This document shows positions 9,229 through 17,911 of a DNA stretch of 64,000 nucleotides, piece by piece; position 1 is the stretch's first letter, and each line of letters begins with the position of its first letter. The stretch is taken from positions 186,001 through 250,000 of the forward strand of contig JAJXWA010000001.1 of assembly GCA_021781795.1 (NCBI GenBank), read 5' to 3'. A program made the translations under genes and the position numbers. Below the pieces are notes generated by a model. The model was not told the DNA's origin. It ran no database searches and was given only the letters and a program-made list of their open reading frames with translations. This stretch comes from Acidobacteriota bacterium. GTDB lineage: Bacteria > Acidobacteriota > Terriglobia > Terriglobales > Acidobacteriaceae.

Positions 9229-11920
9229 CGAGAGACACCCCGCCCTCTTCTTGATCTTCATCGCCCGGGCTTCGGTTCTCATCTATTCTGCAGAGTGCGT
9301 GGAAGCCACACCTACGACAGGTCTCAGCACCCTTCCGAGGGTCTACCTCTGCCCGGCCCTCGAGGTAGTCCTGGGCGAGCTGCTCGATGCAATGCCGCCA
9401 GTCGTCCAGCATGGCGAGCGTCAATGGATTTTTCACGAGCGGATCCGATGATTTCAAGCCGGGGAAGAGTGTTTCAGTTGGATGGGTGAAGAGACCGGCA
9501 TACTTCGCTTGGCTTGCACGAACCGTCGCAAACGCAAGCCCTCCAATCGGCTCTGGCTGATCCATGGCGAAGGTGGCATAGAGGGGAACCTGGACATCGC
9601 CGGGGCGCGGCGTTCTCCACTCGCTGGGCGAAATGTCGCCGGTCTTGTAATCGATCACAAAGACGCTGCCATCGTTGAGTCGGTCCAAGCGATCGATGCG
9701 AAGGTTCAGAGGCAATCCAGCAACGGAGACCGGCCGGGGAACTTCAACGTCTATGACAGTAAACGGCACGCGGATCGTTTCGTAGCGAAGCCATTCGACG
9801 ATGAGTTCAGTCAGCCTGATCCGCTCTAATTCAAGGTAGCGTGGGGGCATCCAATCCTCCACCTTGCCTTTCAAGACATCTGGTACGAGGCGATGCACGT
9901 GCGAGGCGACAAATGTTTCCAACTCCGGAAGGCGCTTCTCCAAATCATCCGAATCGGACAGGCCGTTTGGCGGCCCGCTCCAGATGGAGCGAAGGACCGC
10001 GTGAACCAGTTCGCCTCGCTGCATGGGATTCAAAAAGGGTTGGCCGGCGTTCCAATCCTGCGCTCCGAGCCGGTACGTCGCGAAGGCCTTGAATGGGCAC
10101 TGCGATTGTGTGGTGAGGATGCCGGCACCGCCTGCCGATTCCCGGGCAGTGAAAGGGATACGCGCTGTGTCGCGGAATGAAAGTGTCTGATCTTGGAGCC
10201 ATCCTGAGTGTCGCTCGCTCAGCATGGTTTGCAGTGGTGCGATCTTGAGCGCGATCCGGGATGGCCTTGCCTCAACAGATTCTTTTCGACGCGCGAAGCT
10301 GAACTGGACGATGGGCGCTGATGCCATCAGGCGTGTAGTCATCGCATCCGCGAGGGTCCACTCCTGCAAGGCATCGGCATGTGGCATACCCGTATCCCTC
10401 TGCAGTTGCAGCGGCAGCAGGGGATGGGCCCGTCCAGCCGACGGCCAGCTATCCTCATCCACACCGAGAAACCAGACTGCATCCGCATGCAGGCCTGCAG
10501 CCTCGGAAGGACCAGTGATCAACGCCGGCGCATCTTCTGACTCTGTCGAGAAGAGCGTCTGCGTCATTGCGCGCGAGAGAGCTGCGAGAAACGCCCGCCA
10601 GGAAATCCTTGTCCCGCTGAATCCGAGTGAGGCGCACGTGTCGAGAGCCTCGTCGAATCGGCGCATGGCCTGGAACTCAGCGCTGGTGAAGTCGCGTCCG
10701 CCTTGCGGCCTCATGTCGCGCAGAAGTGCAGATATCCATTCGCTCCACTCGGAGGGCGGACGCGACATGTTTGGGAAATCCGCGCTGCATCGCTGTGCTG
10801 CCTGCATCCTTTTCGTCCATTCGGACGGCAGCGGAGAATTGCGTGAAGCCATCTGTATCCACTGCGCCAGACTCCAATGCGGACGCTGCAACCCTGCATC
10901 TCTGAGGCTGCGCATCGCTGCCTGCAGTGCCAGCCGTTCTTCCCTTGTCTGCGCGGCAAACCCGGTCGCCAGCAGCCAGTCAAGTGCACTTTCTTCCAGC
11001 GGTTCAAGGAGCCAGCGCAACATCAGCAGATGCGCTTTTGGGGCAGGTGACTCATCGAGCGGGACACCTAGGGAAAACTCGAATGCGGTCGAAGAGGTGC
11101 CCGGCATGTGCTCAAGAAATGCGCGTTCAATCTCTCCGCGTCGCTCGGCAACATCCTGCGAGACGATTAGAACACTTCGCGCTGGGTCGTCGCGCAGAAA
11201 CTGGCTGCACCAGGATGCGCACACTTCCAGTTCCTGCAACGGGTCGGAGGCGCTCCAATAATGAACCTTACGGGCAGGCTCCCCTGGATCTGCAAATCTC
11301 CACGCACCCCAAGCCCGCAGAAATGCTTCCTGCGTCGGCTGCAATCGGTCAAACCCGACCAGCAAGAGCGGTGACCGCCGCGTGATGTCGGCTGTGAGCC
11401 TGGGGAGCATTTCCAGCGGCATCCGTCCAGGACTGATTCCGTTGTGTGTGCGGCAGACTATTTCGAACGCAGTCATCCATCCGCTGAAGATGGCCTTGTC
11501 AAGCGTCCAGGTCTTGCGTGCGGACGGATCGAGATGACGAGGCGAATAGTTGCATAGAAGCGCGTAGGCCTGCATCGCCTGCTGGGCCAGCCGGTGGCGC
11601 GCCTCAGGCAGCAGCGCAGTCAGGCTGGACTGGTCCTCAACAATCCCGGCCCACAGGTGCTCTTCCTGCGCTCGATTCAACACGATCTGATCGTCAAGGC
11701 CACATTCGGTCCATGTTCTGGAGATGAGCGCGGTCCAGTCCATGATGTCCGGTGTTGGCCAGGCGCACATGCCCTCGGTGAGGCGTTGCCGACTGAACGC
11801 ATTCCGCAGGTTCCGCGCCGCGCGGTCGCTCGCCGTGACAATCGTGCCGCCATCGCGGAGCCACGCGTCATATGCCGGACTGAGCGGACAGCTCATTTCT
11901 GGGTTATACGATGGGCCCAT
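9221..11920 (-). CDS. AddB-like double-strand-break repair nuclease
   Basis: About 900 residues, matching the size of the 'probable DNA repair protein' family related to AddB. The N-terminal helicase-like half has only a degenerate nucleotide site (TIVTASDRAARNLRNAF), as in AddB, which does not hydrolyse ATP. The C-terminal third is a PD-(D/E)XK nuclease: RIDRLDRL, then FVIDYKTGD. One Cys in SQCPFKAFA and three in ETCRRCGFHALC form the 4-Cys iron-sulfur staple seen around AddB nuclease domains. The partner is the AddA-like protein whose start overlaps this stop. Start could instead be ATG at 11894-11896 (MSCPLSPAYD); neither has a good ribosome site. Divergent from the SCO gene, 54 bases away. 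Confidence 0.85.
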   Translation of the reverse strand: MGPSYNPEMSCPLSPAYDAWLRDGGTIVTASDRAARNLRNAFSRQRLTEGMCAWPTPDIMDWTALISRTWTECGLDDQIVLNRAQEEHLWAGIVEDQSSLTALLPEARHRLAQQAMQAYALLCNYSPRHLDPSARKTWTLDKAIFSGWMTAFEIVCRTHNGISPGRMPLEMLPRLTADITRRSPLLLVGFDRLQPTQEAFLRAWGAWRFADPGEPARKVHYWSASDPLQELEVCASWCSQFLRDDPARSVLIVSQDVAERRGEIERAFLEHMPGTSSTAFEFSLGVPLDESPAPKAHLLMLRWLLEPLEESALDWLLATGFAAQTREERLALQAAMRSLRDAGLQRPHWSLAQWIQMASRNSPLPSEWTKRMQAAQRCSADFPNMSRPPSEWSEWISALLRDMRPQGGRDFTSAEFQAMRRFDEALDTCASLGFSGTRISWRAFLAALSRAMTQTLFSTESEDAPALITGPSEAAGLHADAVWFLGVDEDSWPSAGRAHPLLPLQLQRDTGMPHADALQEWTLADAMTTRLMASAPIVQFSFARRKESVEARPSRIALKIAPLQTMLSERHSGWLQDQTLSFRDTARIPFTARESAGGAGILTTQSQCPFKAFATYRLGAQDWNAGQPFLNPMQRGELVHAVLRSIWSGPPNGLSDSDDLEKRLPELETFVASHVHRLVPDVLKGKVEDWMPPRYLELERIRLTELIVEWLRYETIRVPFTVIDVEVPRPVSVAGLPLNLRIDRLDRLNDGSVFVIDYKTGDISPSEWRTPRPGDVQVPLYATFAMDQPEPIGGLAFATVRASQAKYAGLFTHPTETLFPGLKSSDPLVKNPLTLAMLDDWRHCIEQLAQDYLEGRAEVDPRKGAETCRRCGFHALCRIDENRSPGDEDQEEGGVSLDA

Positions 11921-11974
11921 GCCGCTTCGTCAACCCCGCGCGCAGGCTATTCCTCACAGGTAGTAAACTGAACG

Positions 11975-12871
11975 GTGATTCGACGTGCCATTCCTGTGTT
12001 CGCTCTCGCCTGTGCGCTGCTTGCAGGCTGCCACTCCGCCACGCAGACTCAGCCGCCGGCCGCCGCCTCGAACTACAAGGTCTACAAGCTGCGCGGCAAG
12101 GTGGTTTCGGCCAATCCGTCCACCGGCGAAGTCACGATCGCGCATGAGGCGATTCCCGGCTTCATGGATGCGATGACCATGCCCTACAAGCTGAAAGATC
12201 CCAGCATTATCGGCGAGCTGCATCCCGGCGACATGATTACAGCGGATTTGCTGGTCTCGCAGGATGCCGATGCGGATGTTCTGCTCGACCATATCGTCAT
12301 TGTGGCGCAGGGAAAACCGGACTATAAGCCAACGTCGGTCTACCACGTGCCCTCGCCCGGCGACGCCGTGCCCGATTTCAAATTACAAAACCAGGACGAG
12401 CACGCAATCCATTTGGGTGAGTTTCGAGGAAAAGCGATCCTCATTACGTTCATTTACACGCGCTGCCCGTTACCGAATTTCTGTCCGTTGGTGACGCATA
12501 ACTTCGCGGTCATCGAACGGCAGCTTGCGGTGAATCCTGCGCTCCTCGCGAAGACCCAATTGCTGTGCGTGAGCTTTGATCCGGAGCACGATACTCCGGC
12601 GCGCTTGCGGGCATATGGGGCGCAGTACATCGGCAGCGAAAAGCCAGAGGCATTTGCGCATTGGAGCTTCGCCATCCCCAGCAAAAAGGATTTGGACTCA
12701 ATGGCGAAGTACTTCGACGTGGGCATCACAACCGGATCTGATGGTTCGATCACGCATACCCTGTCAACTACGCTTATCGGACGCGATGGGAAAGTCGTGC
12801 AATTCTATCCGGGCAATGAGTGGACGACGGACCAGGTGCTCGCGGACGTAAGAAAGGCAGCAGGCGCGTAG
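11975..12871 (+). CDS. SCO1/SenC-type copper chaperone with N-terminal CusF-like domain (lipoprotein)
   Basis: 298-residue exported lipoprotein: lipobox LLAGC with Cys19. Residues about 35-110 match the CusF-like copper-binding domain (KLRGKVVSANPSTGEV ... MDAMTMPYKL). Residues about 120-298 are a thioredoxin-fold SCO1/SenC domain. SCO proteins deliver copper to the CuA site of cytochrome oxidase. The usual CxxxC copper pair is here a CPLPNFC motif (C164 and C170, five residues between), and the distal His of the family is H261 (SITHTLSTT). Start is a GTG at 11975. Downstream hairpin at 12898-12930 may end the transcript. No cytochrome oxidase genes are adjacent. Confidence 0.85.
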   Translation: MIRRAIPVFALACALLAGCHSATQTQPPAAASNYKVYKLRGKVVSANPSTGEVTIAHEAIPGFMDAMTMPYKLKDPSIIGELHPGDMITADLLVSQDADADVLLDHIVIVAQGKPDYKPTSVYHVPSPGDAVPDFKLQNQDEHAIHLGEFRGKAILITFIYTRCPLPNFCPLVTHNFAVIERQLAVNPALLAKTQLLCVSFDPEHDTPARLRAYGAQYIGSEKPEAFAHWSFAIPSKKDLDSMAKYFDVGITTGSDGSITHTLSTTLIGRDGKVVQFYPGNEWTTDQVLADVRKAAGA

Positions 12872-12897
12872 CAAGGCCGGTTTGGCTATGCGCCTAC

Positions 12898-12930
12898 GCG
12901 ATGCAGGAAGGCATGCAATTTCTGCATCGC
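12898..12930 (+). terminator. Hairpin after SCO gene
   Basis: Perfect 9-base inverted repeat GCGATGCAG / CTGCATCGC with a 15-base loop, 27 bases after the SCO stop codon. The following sequence is only weakly T-rich, so it may be a transcript-end stabiliser rather than a strong intrinsic terminator. Confidence 0.45.
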
Positions 12931-12986
12931 TCTATCCAAGGGCAACATCCAAGCAACATTGATGTTGAGAAAGAGACGGGAGTTTC

Positions 12987-13367
12987 ATGGCTAAGGTTAC
13001 ACTTATTTTTGCGGTGCTGCTCATTGTGCTTGGCCTGGTCGGCTATCTGGGGACGGGCAGCCAGCATCCCACGGCGCTGATTCCGGCGGGATTCGGCGCG
13101 CTGCTTGGCATCTTCGGCTTTCTTGCCATCAGCCCCAGTGAGTCGCGGCGCAAGCTCTTCATGCATGTCAACGTGACGATTGGCCTGGTGGCCTTTCTGG
13201 GTGGCGCCGCCGAGGCTGTTCGGGGTTATGTGCACGCGACCGGCGCGGGCCTGCAGCCGGACATGATTGCTTTGGCGTCCAAGCTGACCATGGCGGGACT
13301 GATGCTCATATATGTCGTGCTGTGCGTGCGGTCGTTCATCGCGGCGCGCCGCTCGGGAGCGGTATAG
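12987..13367 (+). CDS. Small four-helix membrane protein of unknown function
   Basis: 126 residues with four hydrophobic segments at about 3-22, 30-48, 58-76 and 90-115, and an Arg-rich cytoplasmic tail (FIAARRSGAV). I do not recognise a named family with certainty. The ATG at 12987 has a GGGAG ribosome site 5 bases upstream. It ends only 3 bases before the ABC exporter gene, so the two are probably translated from one message and this protein may assist or accompany the exporter in the membrane. Function is unassigned. Confidence 0.75.
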   Translation: MAKVTLIFAVLLIVLGLVGYLGTGSQHPTALIPAGFGALLGIFGFLAISPSESRRKLFMHVNVTIGLVAFLGGAAEAVRGYVHATGAGLQPDMIALASKLTMAGLMLIYVVLCVRSFIAARRSGAV

Positions 13368-13370
13368 CGT

Positions 13371-15260
13371 ATGGGTGGAATGCGCGGCGCCGGAATCGGA
13401 ATGGGCATGCGCGCCGAGCGCAGCCCGCGTGGGCAGGGCGCCCGCACGGGACAGATTGACACACCCAAACGCAAGATCGACATGAAGAAGCTCTGGCCGC
13501 AGGTGTGGGCGCTTGTCGCTCCGCGCAAGAGCCTGCTTGTTGCCGGCATGGGATTGATGGCCATCAATCGGGTGGCCGGGCTGGTGCTGCCGTACACGGC
13601 CAAGCCGCTGCTGGACAATGTTCTGTCGCCGCTCCATCCGCGGCCTGACCTGCTGCCAAAGATCATCGCGCTCGTCTTCACGGCGATGTTGGTGCAGGCC
13701 GTGACTTCGTTTTCGCTTACGCAGCTTTTGTCGAAAGCGGGCCAGCGACTGATTGCGGAGATGCGCCGCCATGTGCAAAAGCATGTGGGCTTGCTCTCGG
13801 TTGCCTACTACGACGAAAACCGCACCGGGACATTGGTCGCGCGGATTATGAGCGACGTTGAGGGCGTGCGCAACCTTGTTGGAACTGGACTGGTCGAGTT
13901 TGTTGGCGGAATGCTCACAGCCGTGCTCGCCTTCATCTATCTGCTGCATCGGAGCGTGGTGGTCACGCTTACCGTGTTTTCGGTCGTTGGCGCATTTGTC
14001 TTTGTCCTGCAATATGGCTTCAAGGTGATTCGACCCATCTTTCGCGAGCGGTCGAAAATTAACGCCGAGGTGACCGGCAGACTCACTGAATCGCTGGGCG
14101 GCGTGCGCGTCATTAAGGGTTATCACGCGGAAGATCGCGAACACGATGTATTTTCTGCGGGCGTCGAGCGGCTGCTGCAGAACGTCATGAAGTCGCTCAC
14201 GATGACCAGCGTATTGAGCTCCGCTTCGACCACCGTGCTGGGTCTGGTCTCTGCACTGGTGATGTGGCTCGGCGGGCACAGCGTACTGCGGCATACCTGG
14301 ACGGTTGGCGATTACTTCAGCTACAACATGTTTCTCGCCTTCATGATCGCGCCGGTCTTCCAGATTGTGAACATCGGCACGCAGTTGACGGAGGCATTTG
14401 CCGGACTCGATCGCACCTCTGAGATTATGGCGGAGCTTGAAGAGAACCAGGTTCCCGGCCGAACCGTGCAGGTGCCGCCGATTCAGGGGTTGGTCGAGTT
14501 TAGAGATGTGGAGTTTGCCTATGAGACCGACAAGCCCGTGCTGCACGGCGTGAGCTTCAGTGCTGAGCCGGGGTCCGTCACGGCGCTGGTCGGATCCTCA
14601 GGCTCGGGAAAATCCACCATCATCAGCCTGCTCTGCGCCTTTCACACGCCATCCAGCGGGCAGGTGCTTGTCGATGGCTTAGACCTGGCGAAGATCGATC
14701 TCCACAGCTTCCGCTCCCAGCTCGGCGTAGTATTGCAGGATTCGTTTCTCTTCGATGGCTCAATCCGTGAGAATGTCATGTTTTCACGGCCCGGCGCGAC
14801 CGAAGAGCAATTCCTTTTTGCCTGCCGCACTGCGCGCGTCGACGAATTTGCCGAGCGGTTTCCCGAGGCCTATGACACCATCGTAGGCGAGCGCGGCGTC
14901 AAGCTTTCCGGTGGACAGCGCCAGCGTCTGTCCATCGCTCGGGCGCTGCTGGCGGAGCCCCGCATTCTGATTCTGGATGAGGCGACAAGCTCCCTCGACT
15001 CCGAGTCGGAAGCGATGATTCAGGCCGGACTAGCGCAGCTCATGCAGGGGCGAACTACATTCGTGATCGCACACCGGCTTTCGACCATTCGCCGCGCCGA
15101 TCAGATTCTCGTCGTCGAGGCAGGGCGCATAGTAGAGCGCGGCAACCACGCGGAACTCTATGCGCTGGGCGGGCGCTACTACGACCTCTACACACGCCAG
15201 CACGGGCTGGAAGCGAACCTCTTCCTTGCTCCGGGCGAGGGTGACGTAGTTCCGGCCTGA
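13371..15260 (+). CDS. MsbA-like ABC exporter (fused permease and ATPase)
   Basis: 629-residue half-transporter. The N-terminal 45 residues are Gly/Arg-rich and hydrophilic; residues about 50-340 are the six-helix ABC-type-1 exporter domain; residues about 370-600 are the ATPase with Walker A VGSSGSGKST, Q-loop VLQDSFLFDGSIREN, signature LSGGQRQR, Walker B ILILDEATSSLDSES and H-loop FVIAHRLSTI. This is the MsbA/multidrug-exporter pattern; MsbA flips lipid A core across the inner membrane, but similar exporters move drugs or lipids and the substrate cannot be read from sequence. It directly follows the small membrane protein gene (3 bases). Confidence 0.9.
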   Translation: MGGMRGAGIGMGMRAERSPRGQGARTGQIDTPKRKIDMKKLWPQVWALVAPRKSLLVAGMGLMAINRVAGLVLPYTAKPLLDNVLSPLHPRPDLLPKIIALVFTAMLVQAVTSFSLTQLLSKAGQRLIAEMRRHVQKHVGLLSVAYYDENRTGTLVARIMSDVEGVRNLVGTGLVEFVGGMLTAVLAFIYLLHRSVVVTLTVFSVVGAFVFVLQYGFKVIRPIFRERSKINAEVTGRLTESLGGVRVIKGYHAEDREHDVFSAGVERLLQNVMKSLTMTSVLSSASTTVLGLVSALVMWLGGHSVLRHTWTVGDYFSYNMFLAFMIAPVFQIVNIGTQLTEAFAGLDRTSEIMAELEENQVPGRTVQVPPIQGLVEFRDVEFAYETDKPVLHGVSFSAEPGSVTALVGSSGSGKSTIISLLCAFHTPSSGQVLVDGLDLAKIDLHSFRSQLGVVLQDSFLFDGSIRENVMFSRPGATEEQFLFACRTARVDEFAERFPEAYDTIVGERGVKLSGGQRQRLSIARALLAEPRILILDEATSSLDSESEAMIQAGLAQLMQGRTTFVIAHRLSTIRRADQILVVEAGRIVERGNHAELYALGGRYYDLYTRQHGLEANLFLAPGEGDVVPA

Positions 15261-15263
15261 CGC

Positions 15264-15288
15264 TGCGGTTTTCTCTGTTCGAACCGCA
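15264..15288 (+). terminator. Hairpin after ABC exporter gene
   Basis: Inverted repeat TGCGGTT / AACCGCA, 7-base stem with an 11-base loop, starting 4 bases after the exporter stop. No T tract follows, so the call is tentative. Confidence 0.35.
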
Positions 15289-15462
15289 TCCGCACCATCC
15301 ACAGTTAGGAATGCAACGAGGAATTCTCAAGCCTCGGAAAGCCATGCAGCGACTTTATTATTCTTATGCATACCAAAATGTAGGACTTCATATCAATTCT
15401 TGACTCCCATCTCGTAATTTGAGAGACTGTCTTTGTTCTTGGAAACAATACAGGGAGCCACA

Positions 15463-16275
15463 ATGCGAGACGCTTCGCCGCAAGGCATCTACAAAGTTCA
15501 GGCCCTTGATCGTGCATTTGCAGTCCTTGATTTGCTGGGCGAGAGTGAGACGCCGCTCGGCCTTGCCCAGGTAGCCTCGTCGTTGCAGTTGCACAAAAGC
15601 ACGGCGCACCGCTTCCTGATGGTTCTCGAGCGGCATCACATGGTGGAGCGTACGGGCAACGGCAAGTTCCGGCTTGGCCTGCGCCTCTTCGATTTCGGCA
15701 ACCGCGCCATTGAGCAATATGACCTGCGAGAACGCGCACAGCCGCATCTGCGCCGCCTTGTGGCAGAGACGGAAGAGACCGCGCACTTGTGCATTCTGGA
15801 GCAGGCGCGTGTCATCTACATCGACAAGATTGAGCCGGCGCGCTCGGTGCGCATGATTACGCGAATCGGGTCGAGCAATCCCGTGCATTGCACCTCGGTC
15901 GGCAAGGCAATGCTGGCATTTCTTCCAGAGGATCGGATCGAGGACATCATCCGCCGCACGCGCTTCGAGCGCTTTACCCATCGCACGATTGCAACGCCGG
16001 AGGCTCTGCGCGCCGAGATTGAGAAGACGCACCGGCGCGGCTATGCGGTCGATGACGAGGAACTGGAAGAAGGGCTGCGCTGCATTGCCGTGCCACTGCT
16101 GGATGCGCAGCGCCAGCCTGTGGCCGCTGTGAGCGTATCCGGTCCGTCATTCCGCGTGACCGCTCAGAAATTGCCTTCAATCGCCAACCATCTGCTGCAT
16201 TGCGTTCGCGGCATCGCGCACGACATGGGGTACTCCTCCGCAGGGCGCGGAAGTAGAGCCGCCTGGAGCGCATAA
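15463..16275 (+). CDS. IclR-family transcriptional regulator
   Basis: 270 residues. The N-terminal winged helix-turn-helix (about 10-70: LGLAQVASSLQLHKSTAHRFL) is followed by the IclR effector domain (about 80-250: CTSVGKAMLAFLP). IclR proteins usually control catabolic genes and bind small carboxylates or sugars. The frame opens upstream at a TTG at 15433, but the ATG at 15463 has CAGGGAG 6 bases upstream and is the better start. It sits next to the rhamnonate catabolic operon (transcribed toward it, with tRNA-Asp between), which makes that operon a plausible target; this is an inference from location. Confidence 0.92.
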   Translation: MRDASPQGIYKVQALDRAFAVLDLLGESETPLGLAQVASSLQLHKSTAHRFLMVLERHHMVERTGNGKFRLGLRLFDFGNRAIEQYDLRERAQPHLRRLVAETEETAHLCILEQARVIYIDKIEPARSVRMITRIGSSNPVHCTSVGKAMLAFLPEDRIEDIIRRTRFERFTHRTIATPEALRAEIEKTHRRGYAVDDEELEEGLRCIAVPLLDAQRQPVAAVSVSGPSFRVTAQKLPSIANHLLHCVRGIAHDMGYSSAGRGSRAAWSA

Positions 16276-16452
16276 GAGGTTTCCGGCGGCGCACGGAAAG
16301 TAAGGTTGCAAGCGGCGAAATGAACTCGCGCCACGGGGACGCAAGCGGCTTTCCCACATGGCATGGCTTTCTGTTACACTCGAATTCGGTGAGTTTGAGA
16401 TCTGCATGCATAAGCTTTCTCCTGCATGCGCTCCTCACAACCAGGTTCACCC

Positions 16453-16529
<77 letters not shown>

Positions 16530-16530
<1 letters not shown>

Positions 16531-16556
16531 TTGAATCTAGAAGATCCAGATTCAAT
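16530..16556 (+). terminator. Hairpin immediately after tRNA-Asp
   Basis: Perfect 9-base inverted repeat ATTGAATCT / AGATTCAAT with a 9-base loop, beginning at the last A of the tRNA CCA. Likely terminator or 3'-processing hairpin; no long T run follows. Confidence 0.5.
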
Positions 16557-16699
16557 CGGCATTGACAGTAACAATCTACAATTTGATCTACGATATTCTG
16601 CAACCGACGACTTCCAAGCCCTACCGCGCTTCGGAATCCGCCTAGTGCTGCCCGCTTCTCATCGCAGTCATCTTGCATGGAGCCACCCCGGCTAGCGCC

Positions 16700-17878
16700 C
16701 TATCGATCAGGGATGGAGTGGAGCGTGCACTCCGGGTTGAGGCGGACGCCGAAGCCGGGTGTGTCGTTCAGCCGGAGTCGGCCGCCGTGCGGGACGGGCT
16801 CATCGAGCAGGAGCGGCGAGAACATAGGGATCACTTTGTCAGCCTGCGGAGCCATCATGAGGAATTCGGCGAAGGGGCTATTATGGCGGGCGATGGAGAA
16901 GTGGTAGCTGTAGACGCTTGAGCCGTGCGGGACGACGAGCACGCCGCGCGCATCGGCCATGGCGGAGATCTTCAGCAGCTCGGTGAGGCCGCCGCACCAG
17001 CCCACGTCGGGCTGCAGGATGTCGGCGCACTCCATCTCGAGCAACATGCGAAAGCCCCAGCGGCCGGCCTCGTGTTCGCCGGTGGTGACGAGCATGCCGG
17101 GCGGAACCCGCTTCTTGAGCTCTGCATAGCCCCAGTAGTCGTCGGGAAGAAGCGCCTCTTCCATCCACTTGAGGTTGTACGCGGCGGCGGCGTGGGCCAG
17201 GCGCTCTGCGTAGTTGAGGTCGAGGCTCATCCAGCAGTCGACCATGAGCCAGAAGTCAGGGCCGACGCGCGAGCGCATCTCTGCGAGTCGCTCGAGATTC
17301 TTGTGCAGGCCTTCTTCGCCTTCCGCAGGGCCGTGATGCAGAGGCAGCTTGCCGCCGATGAAGCCGAGTTGCTGCGCGAGGTCGGGGCGCGCGCCGGTGG
17401 CGTAGAAGCGAATTTCGTCGCGAACAGCGCCGCCGATCATGCGATAGACGGGCAGGTCGCGCAGCTTGCCAAGAAGGTCCCAGAGGGCCAGATCGACACA
17501 ACTGATGGCGTTGAGCACGAGGCCCTTGCGCCCGTAGAAGATGGTGGAGAGATACATCTGGTCCCAGATGCGCTCGATGTCGGATGGGTCCGCGCCGATG
17601 AGAAAGCGCGAGAGATGGTGCTGGACGATCCACGCCGCGGGCTCGCCGCCAGTGGAAACAGCGAAGCCGGTGACGCCGTTGTCGGCTTCGATTTCAACGA
17701 CGAGTGTGCCGAGCACATTCAGGCCGAAGGACTGGCGGCTGGCGCGATAGGCAGGGTAGCGGGCCATGGGCGTGGCGATGTGGTCGTCAATCCAGTGGCC
17801 GCTGCTCTGGTCGTGGTAGTCGGCTCCGCCGCCCTGCACGAATGAGGCGCGCACTGCGCGAATTTTTGCTCTAGCCAT
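16700..17878 (-). CDS. rhmD: L-rhamnonate dehydratase (enolase superfamily)
   Basis: 392-residue member of the mandelate racemase/enolase superfamily. It dehydrates L-rhamnonate to 2-keto-3-deoxy-L-rhamnonate in the cytoplasm. Recognisable RhmD features: the N-terminal [15 protein letters not shown] loop, [18 protein letters not shown], the metal ligand regions LMVDCWMSL (Asp), MEEALLPDD (Glu) and [12 protein letters not shown] (Glu), and the catalytic His in [12 protein letters not shown]. Last gene of a minus-strand operon after a GH39 hydrolase, a lactonase-like amidohydrolase and an MFS transporter (33 bases from the latter), which fits the non-phosphorylated rhamnose pathway. No rhamnose dehydrogenase or KDR aldolase gene is in the window. 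Confidence 0.92.
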   Translation of the reverse strand: MARAKIRAVRASFVQGGGADYHDQSSGHWIDDHIATPMARYPAYRASRQSFGLNVLGTLVVEIEADNGVTGFAVSTGGEPAAWIVQHHLSRFLIGADPSDIERIWDQMYLSTIFYGRKGLVLNAISCVDLALWDLLGKLRDLPVYRMIGGAVRDEIRFYATGARPDLAQQLGFIGGKLPLHHGPAEGEEGLHKNLERLAEMRSRVGPDFWLMVDCWMSLDLNYAERLAHAAAAYNLKWMEEALLPDDYWGYAELKKRVPPGMLVTTGEHEAGRWGFRMLLEMECADILQPDVGWCGGLTELLKISAMADARGVLVVPHGSSVYSYHFSIARHNSPFAEFLMMAPQADKVIPMFSPLLLDEPVPHGGRLRLNDTPGFGVRLNPECTLHSIPDR

Positions 17879-17911
17879 GGCCGCTTTTACTCCTTGTGAA
17901 TCTGCTGCGCG

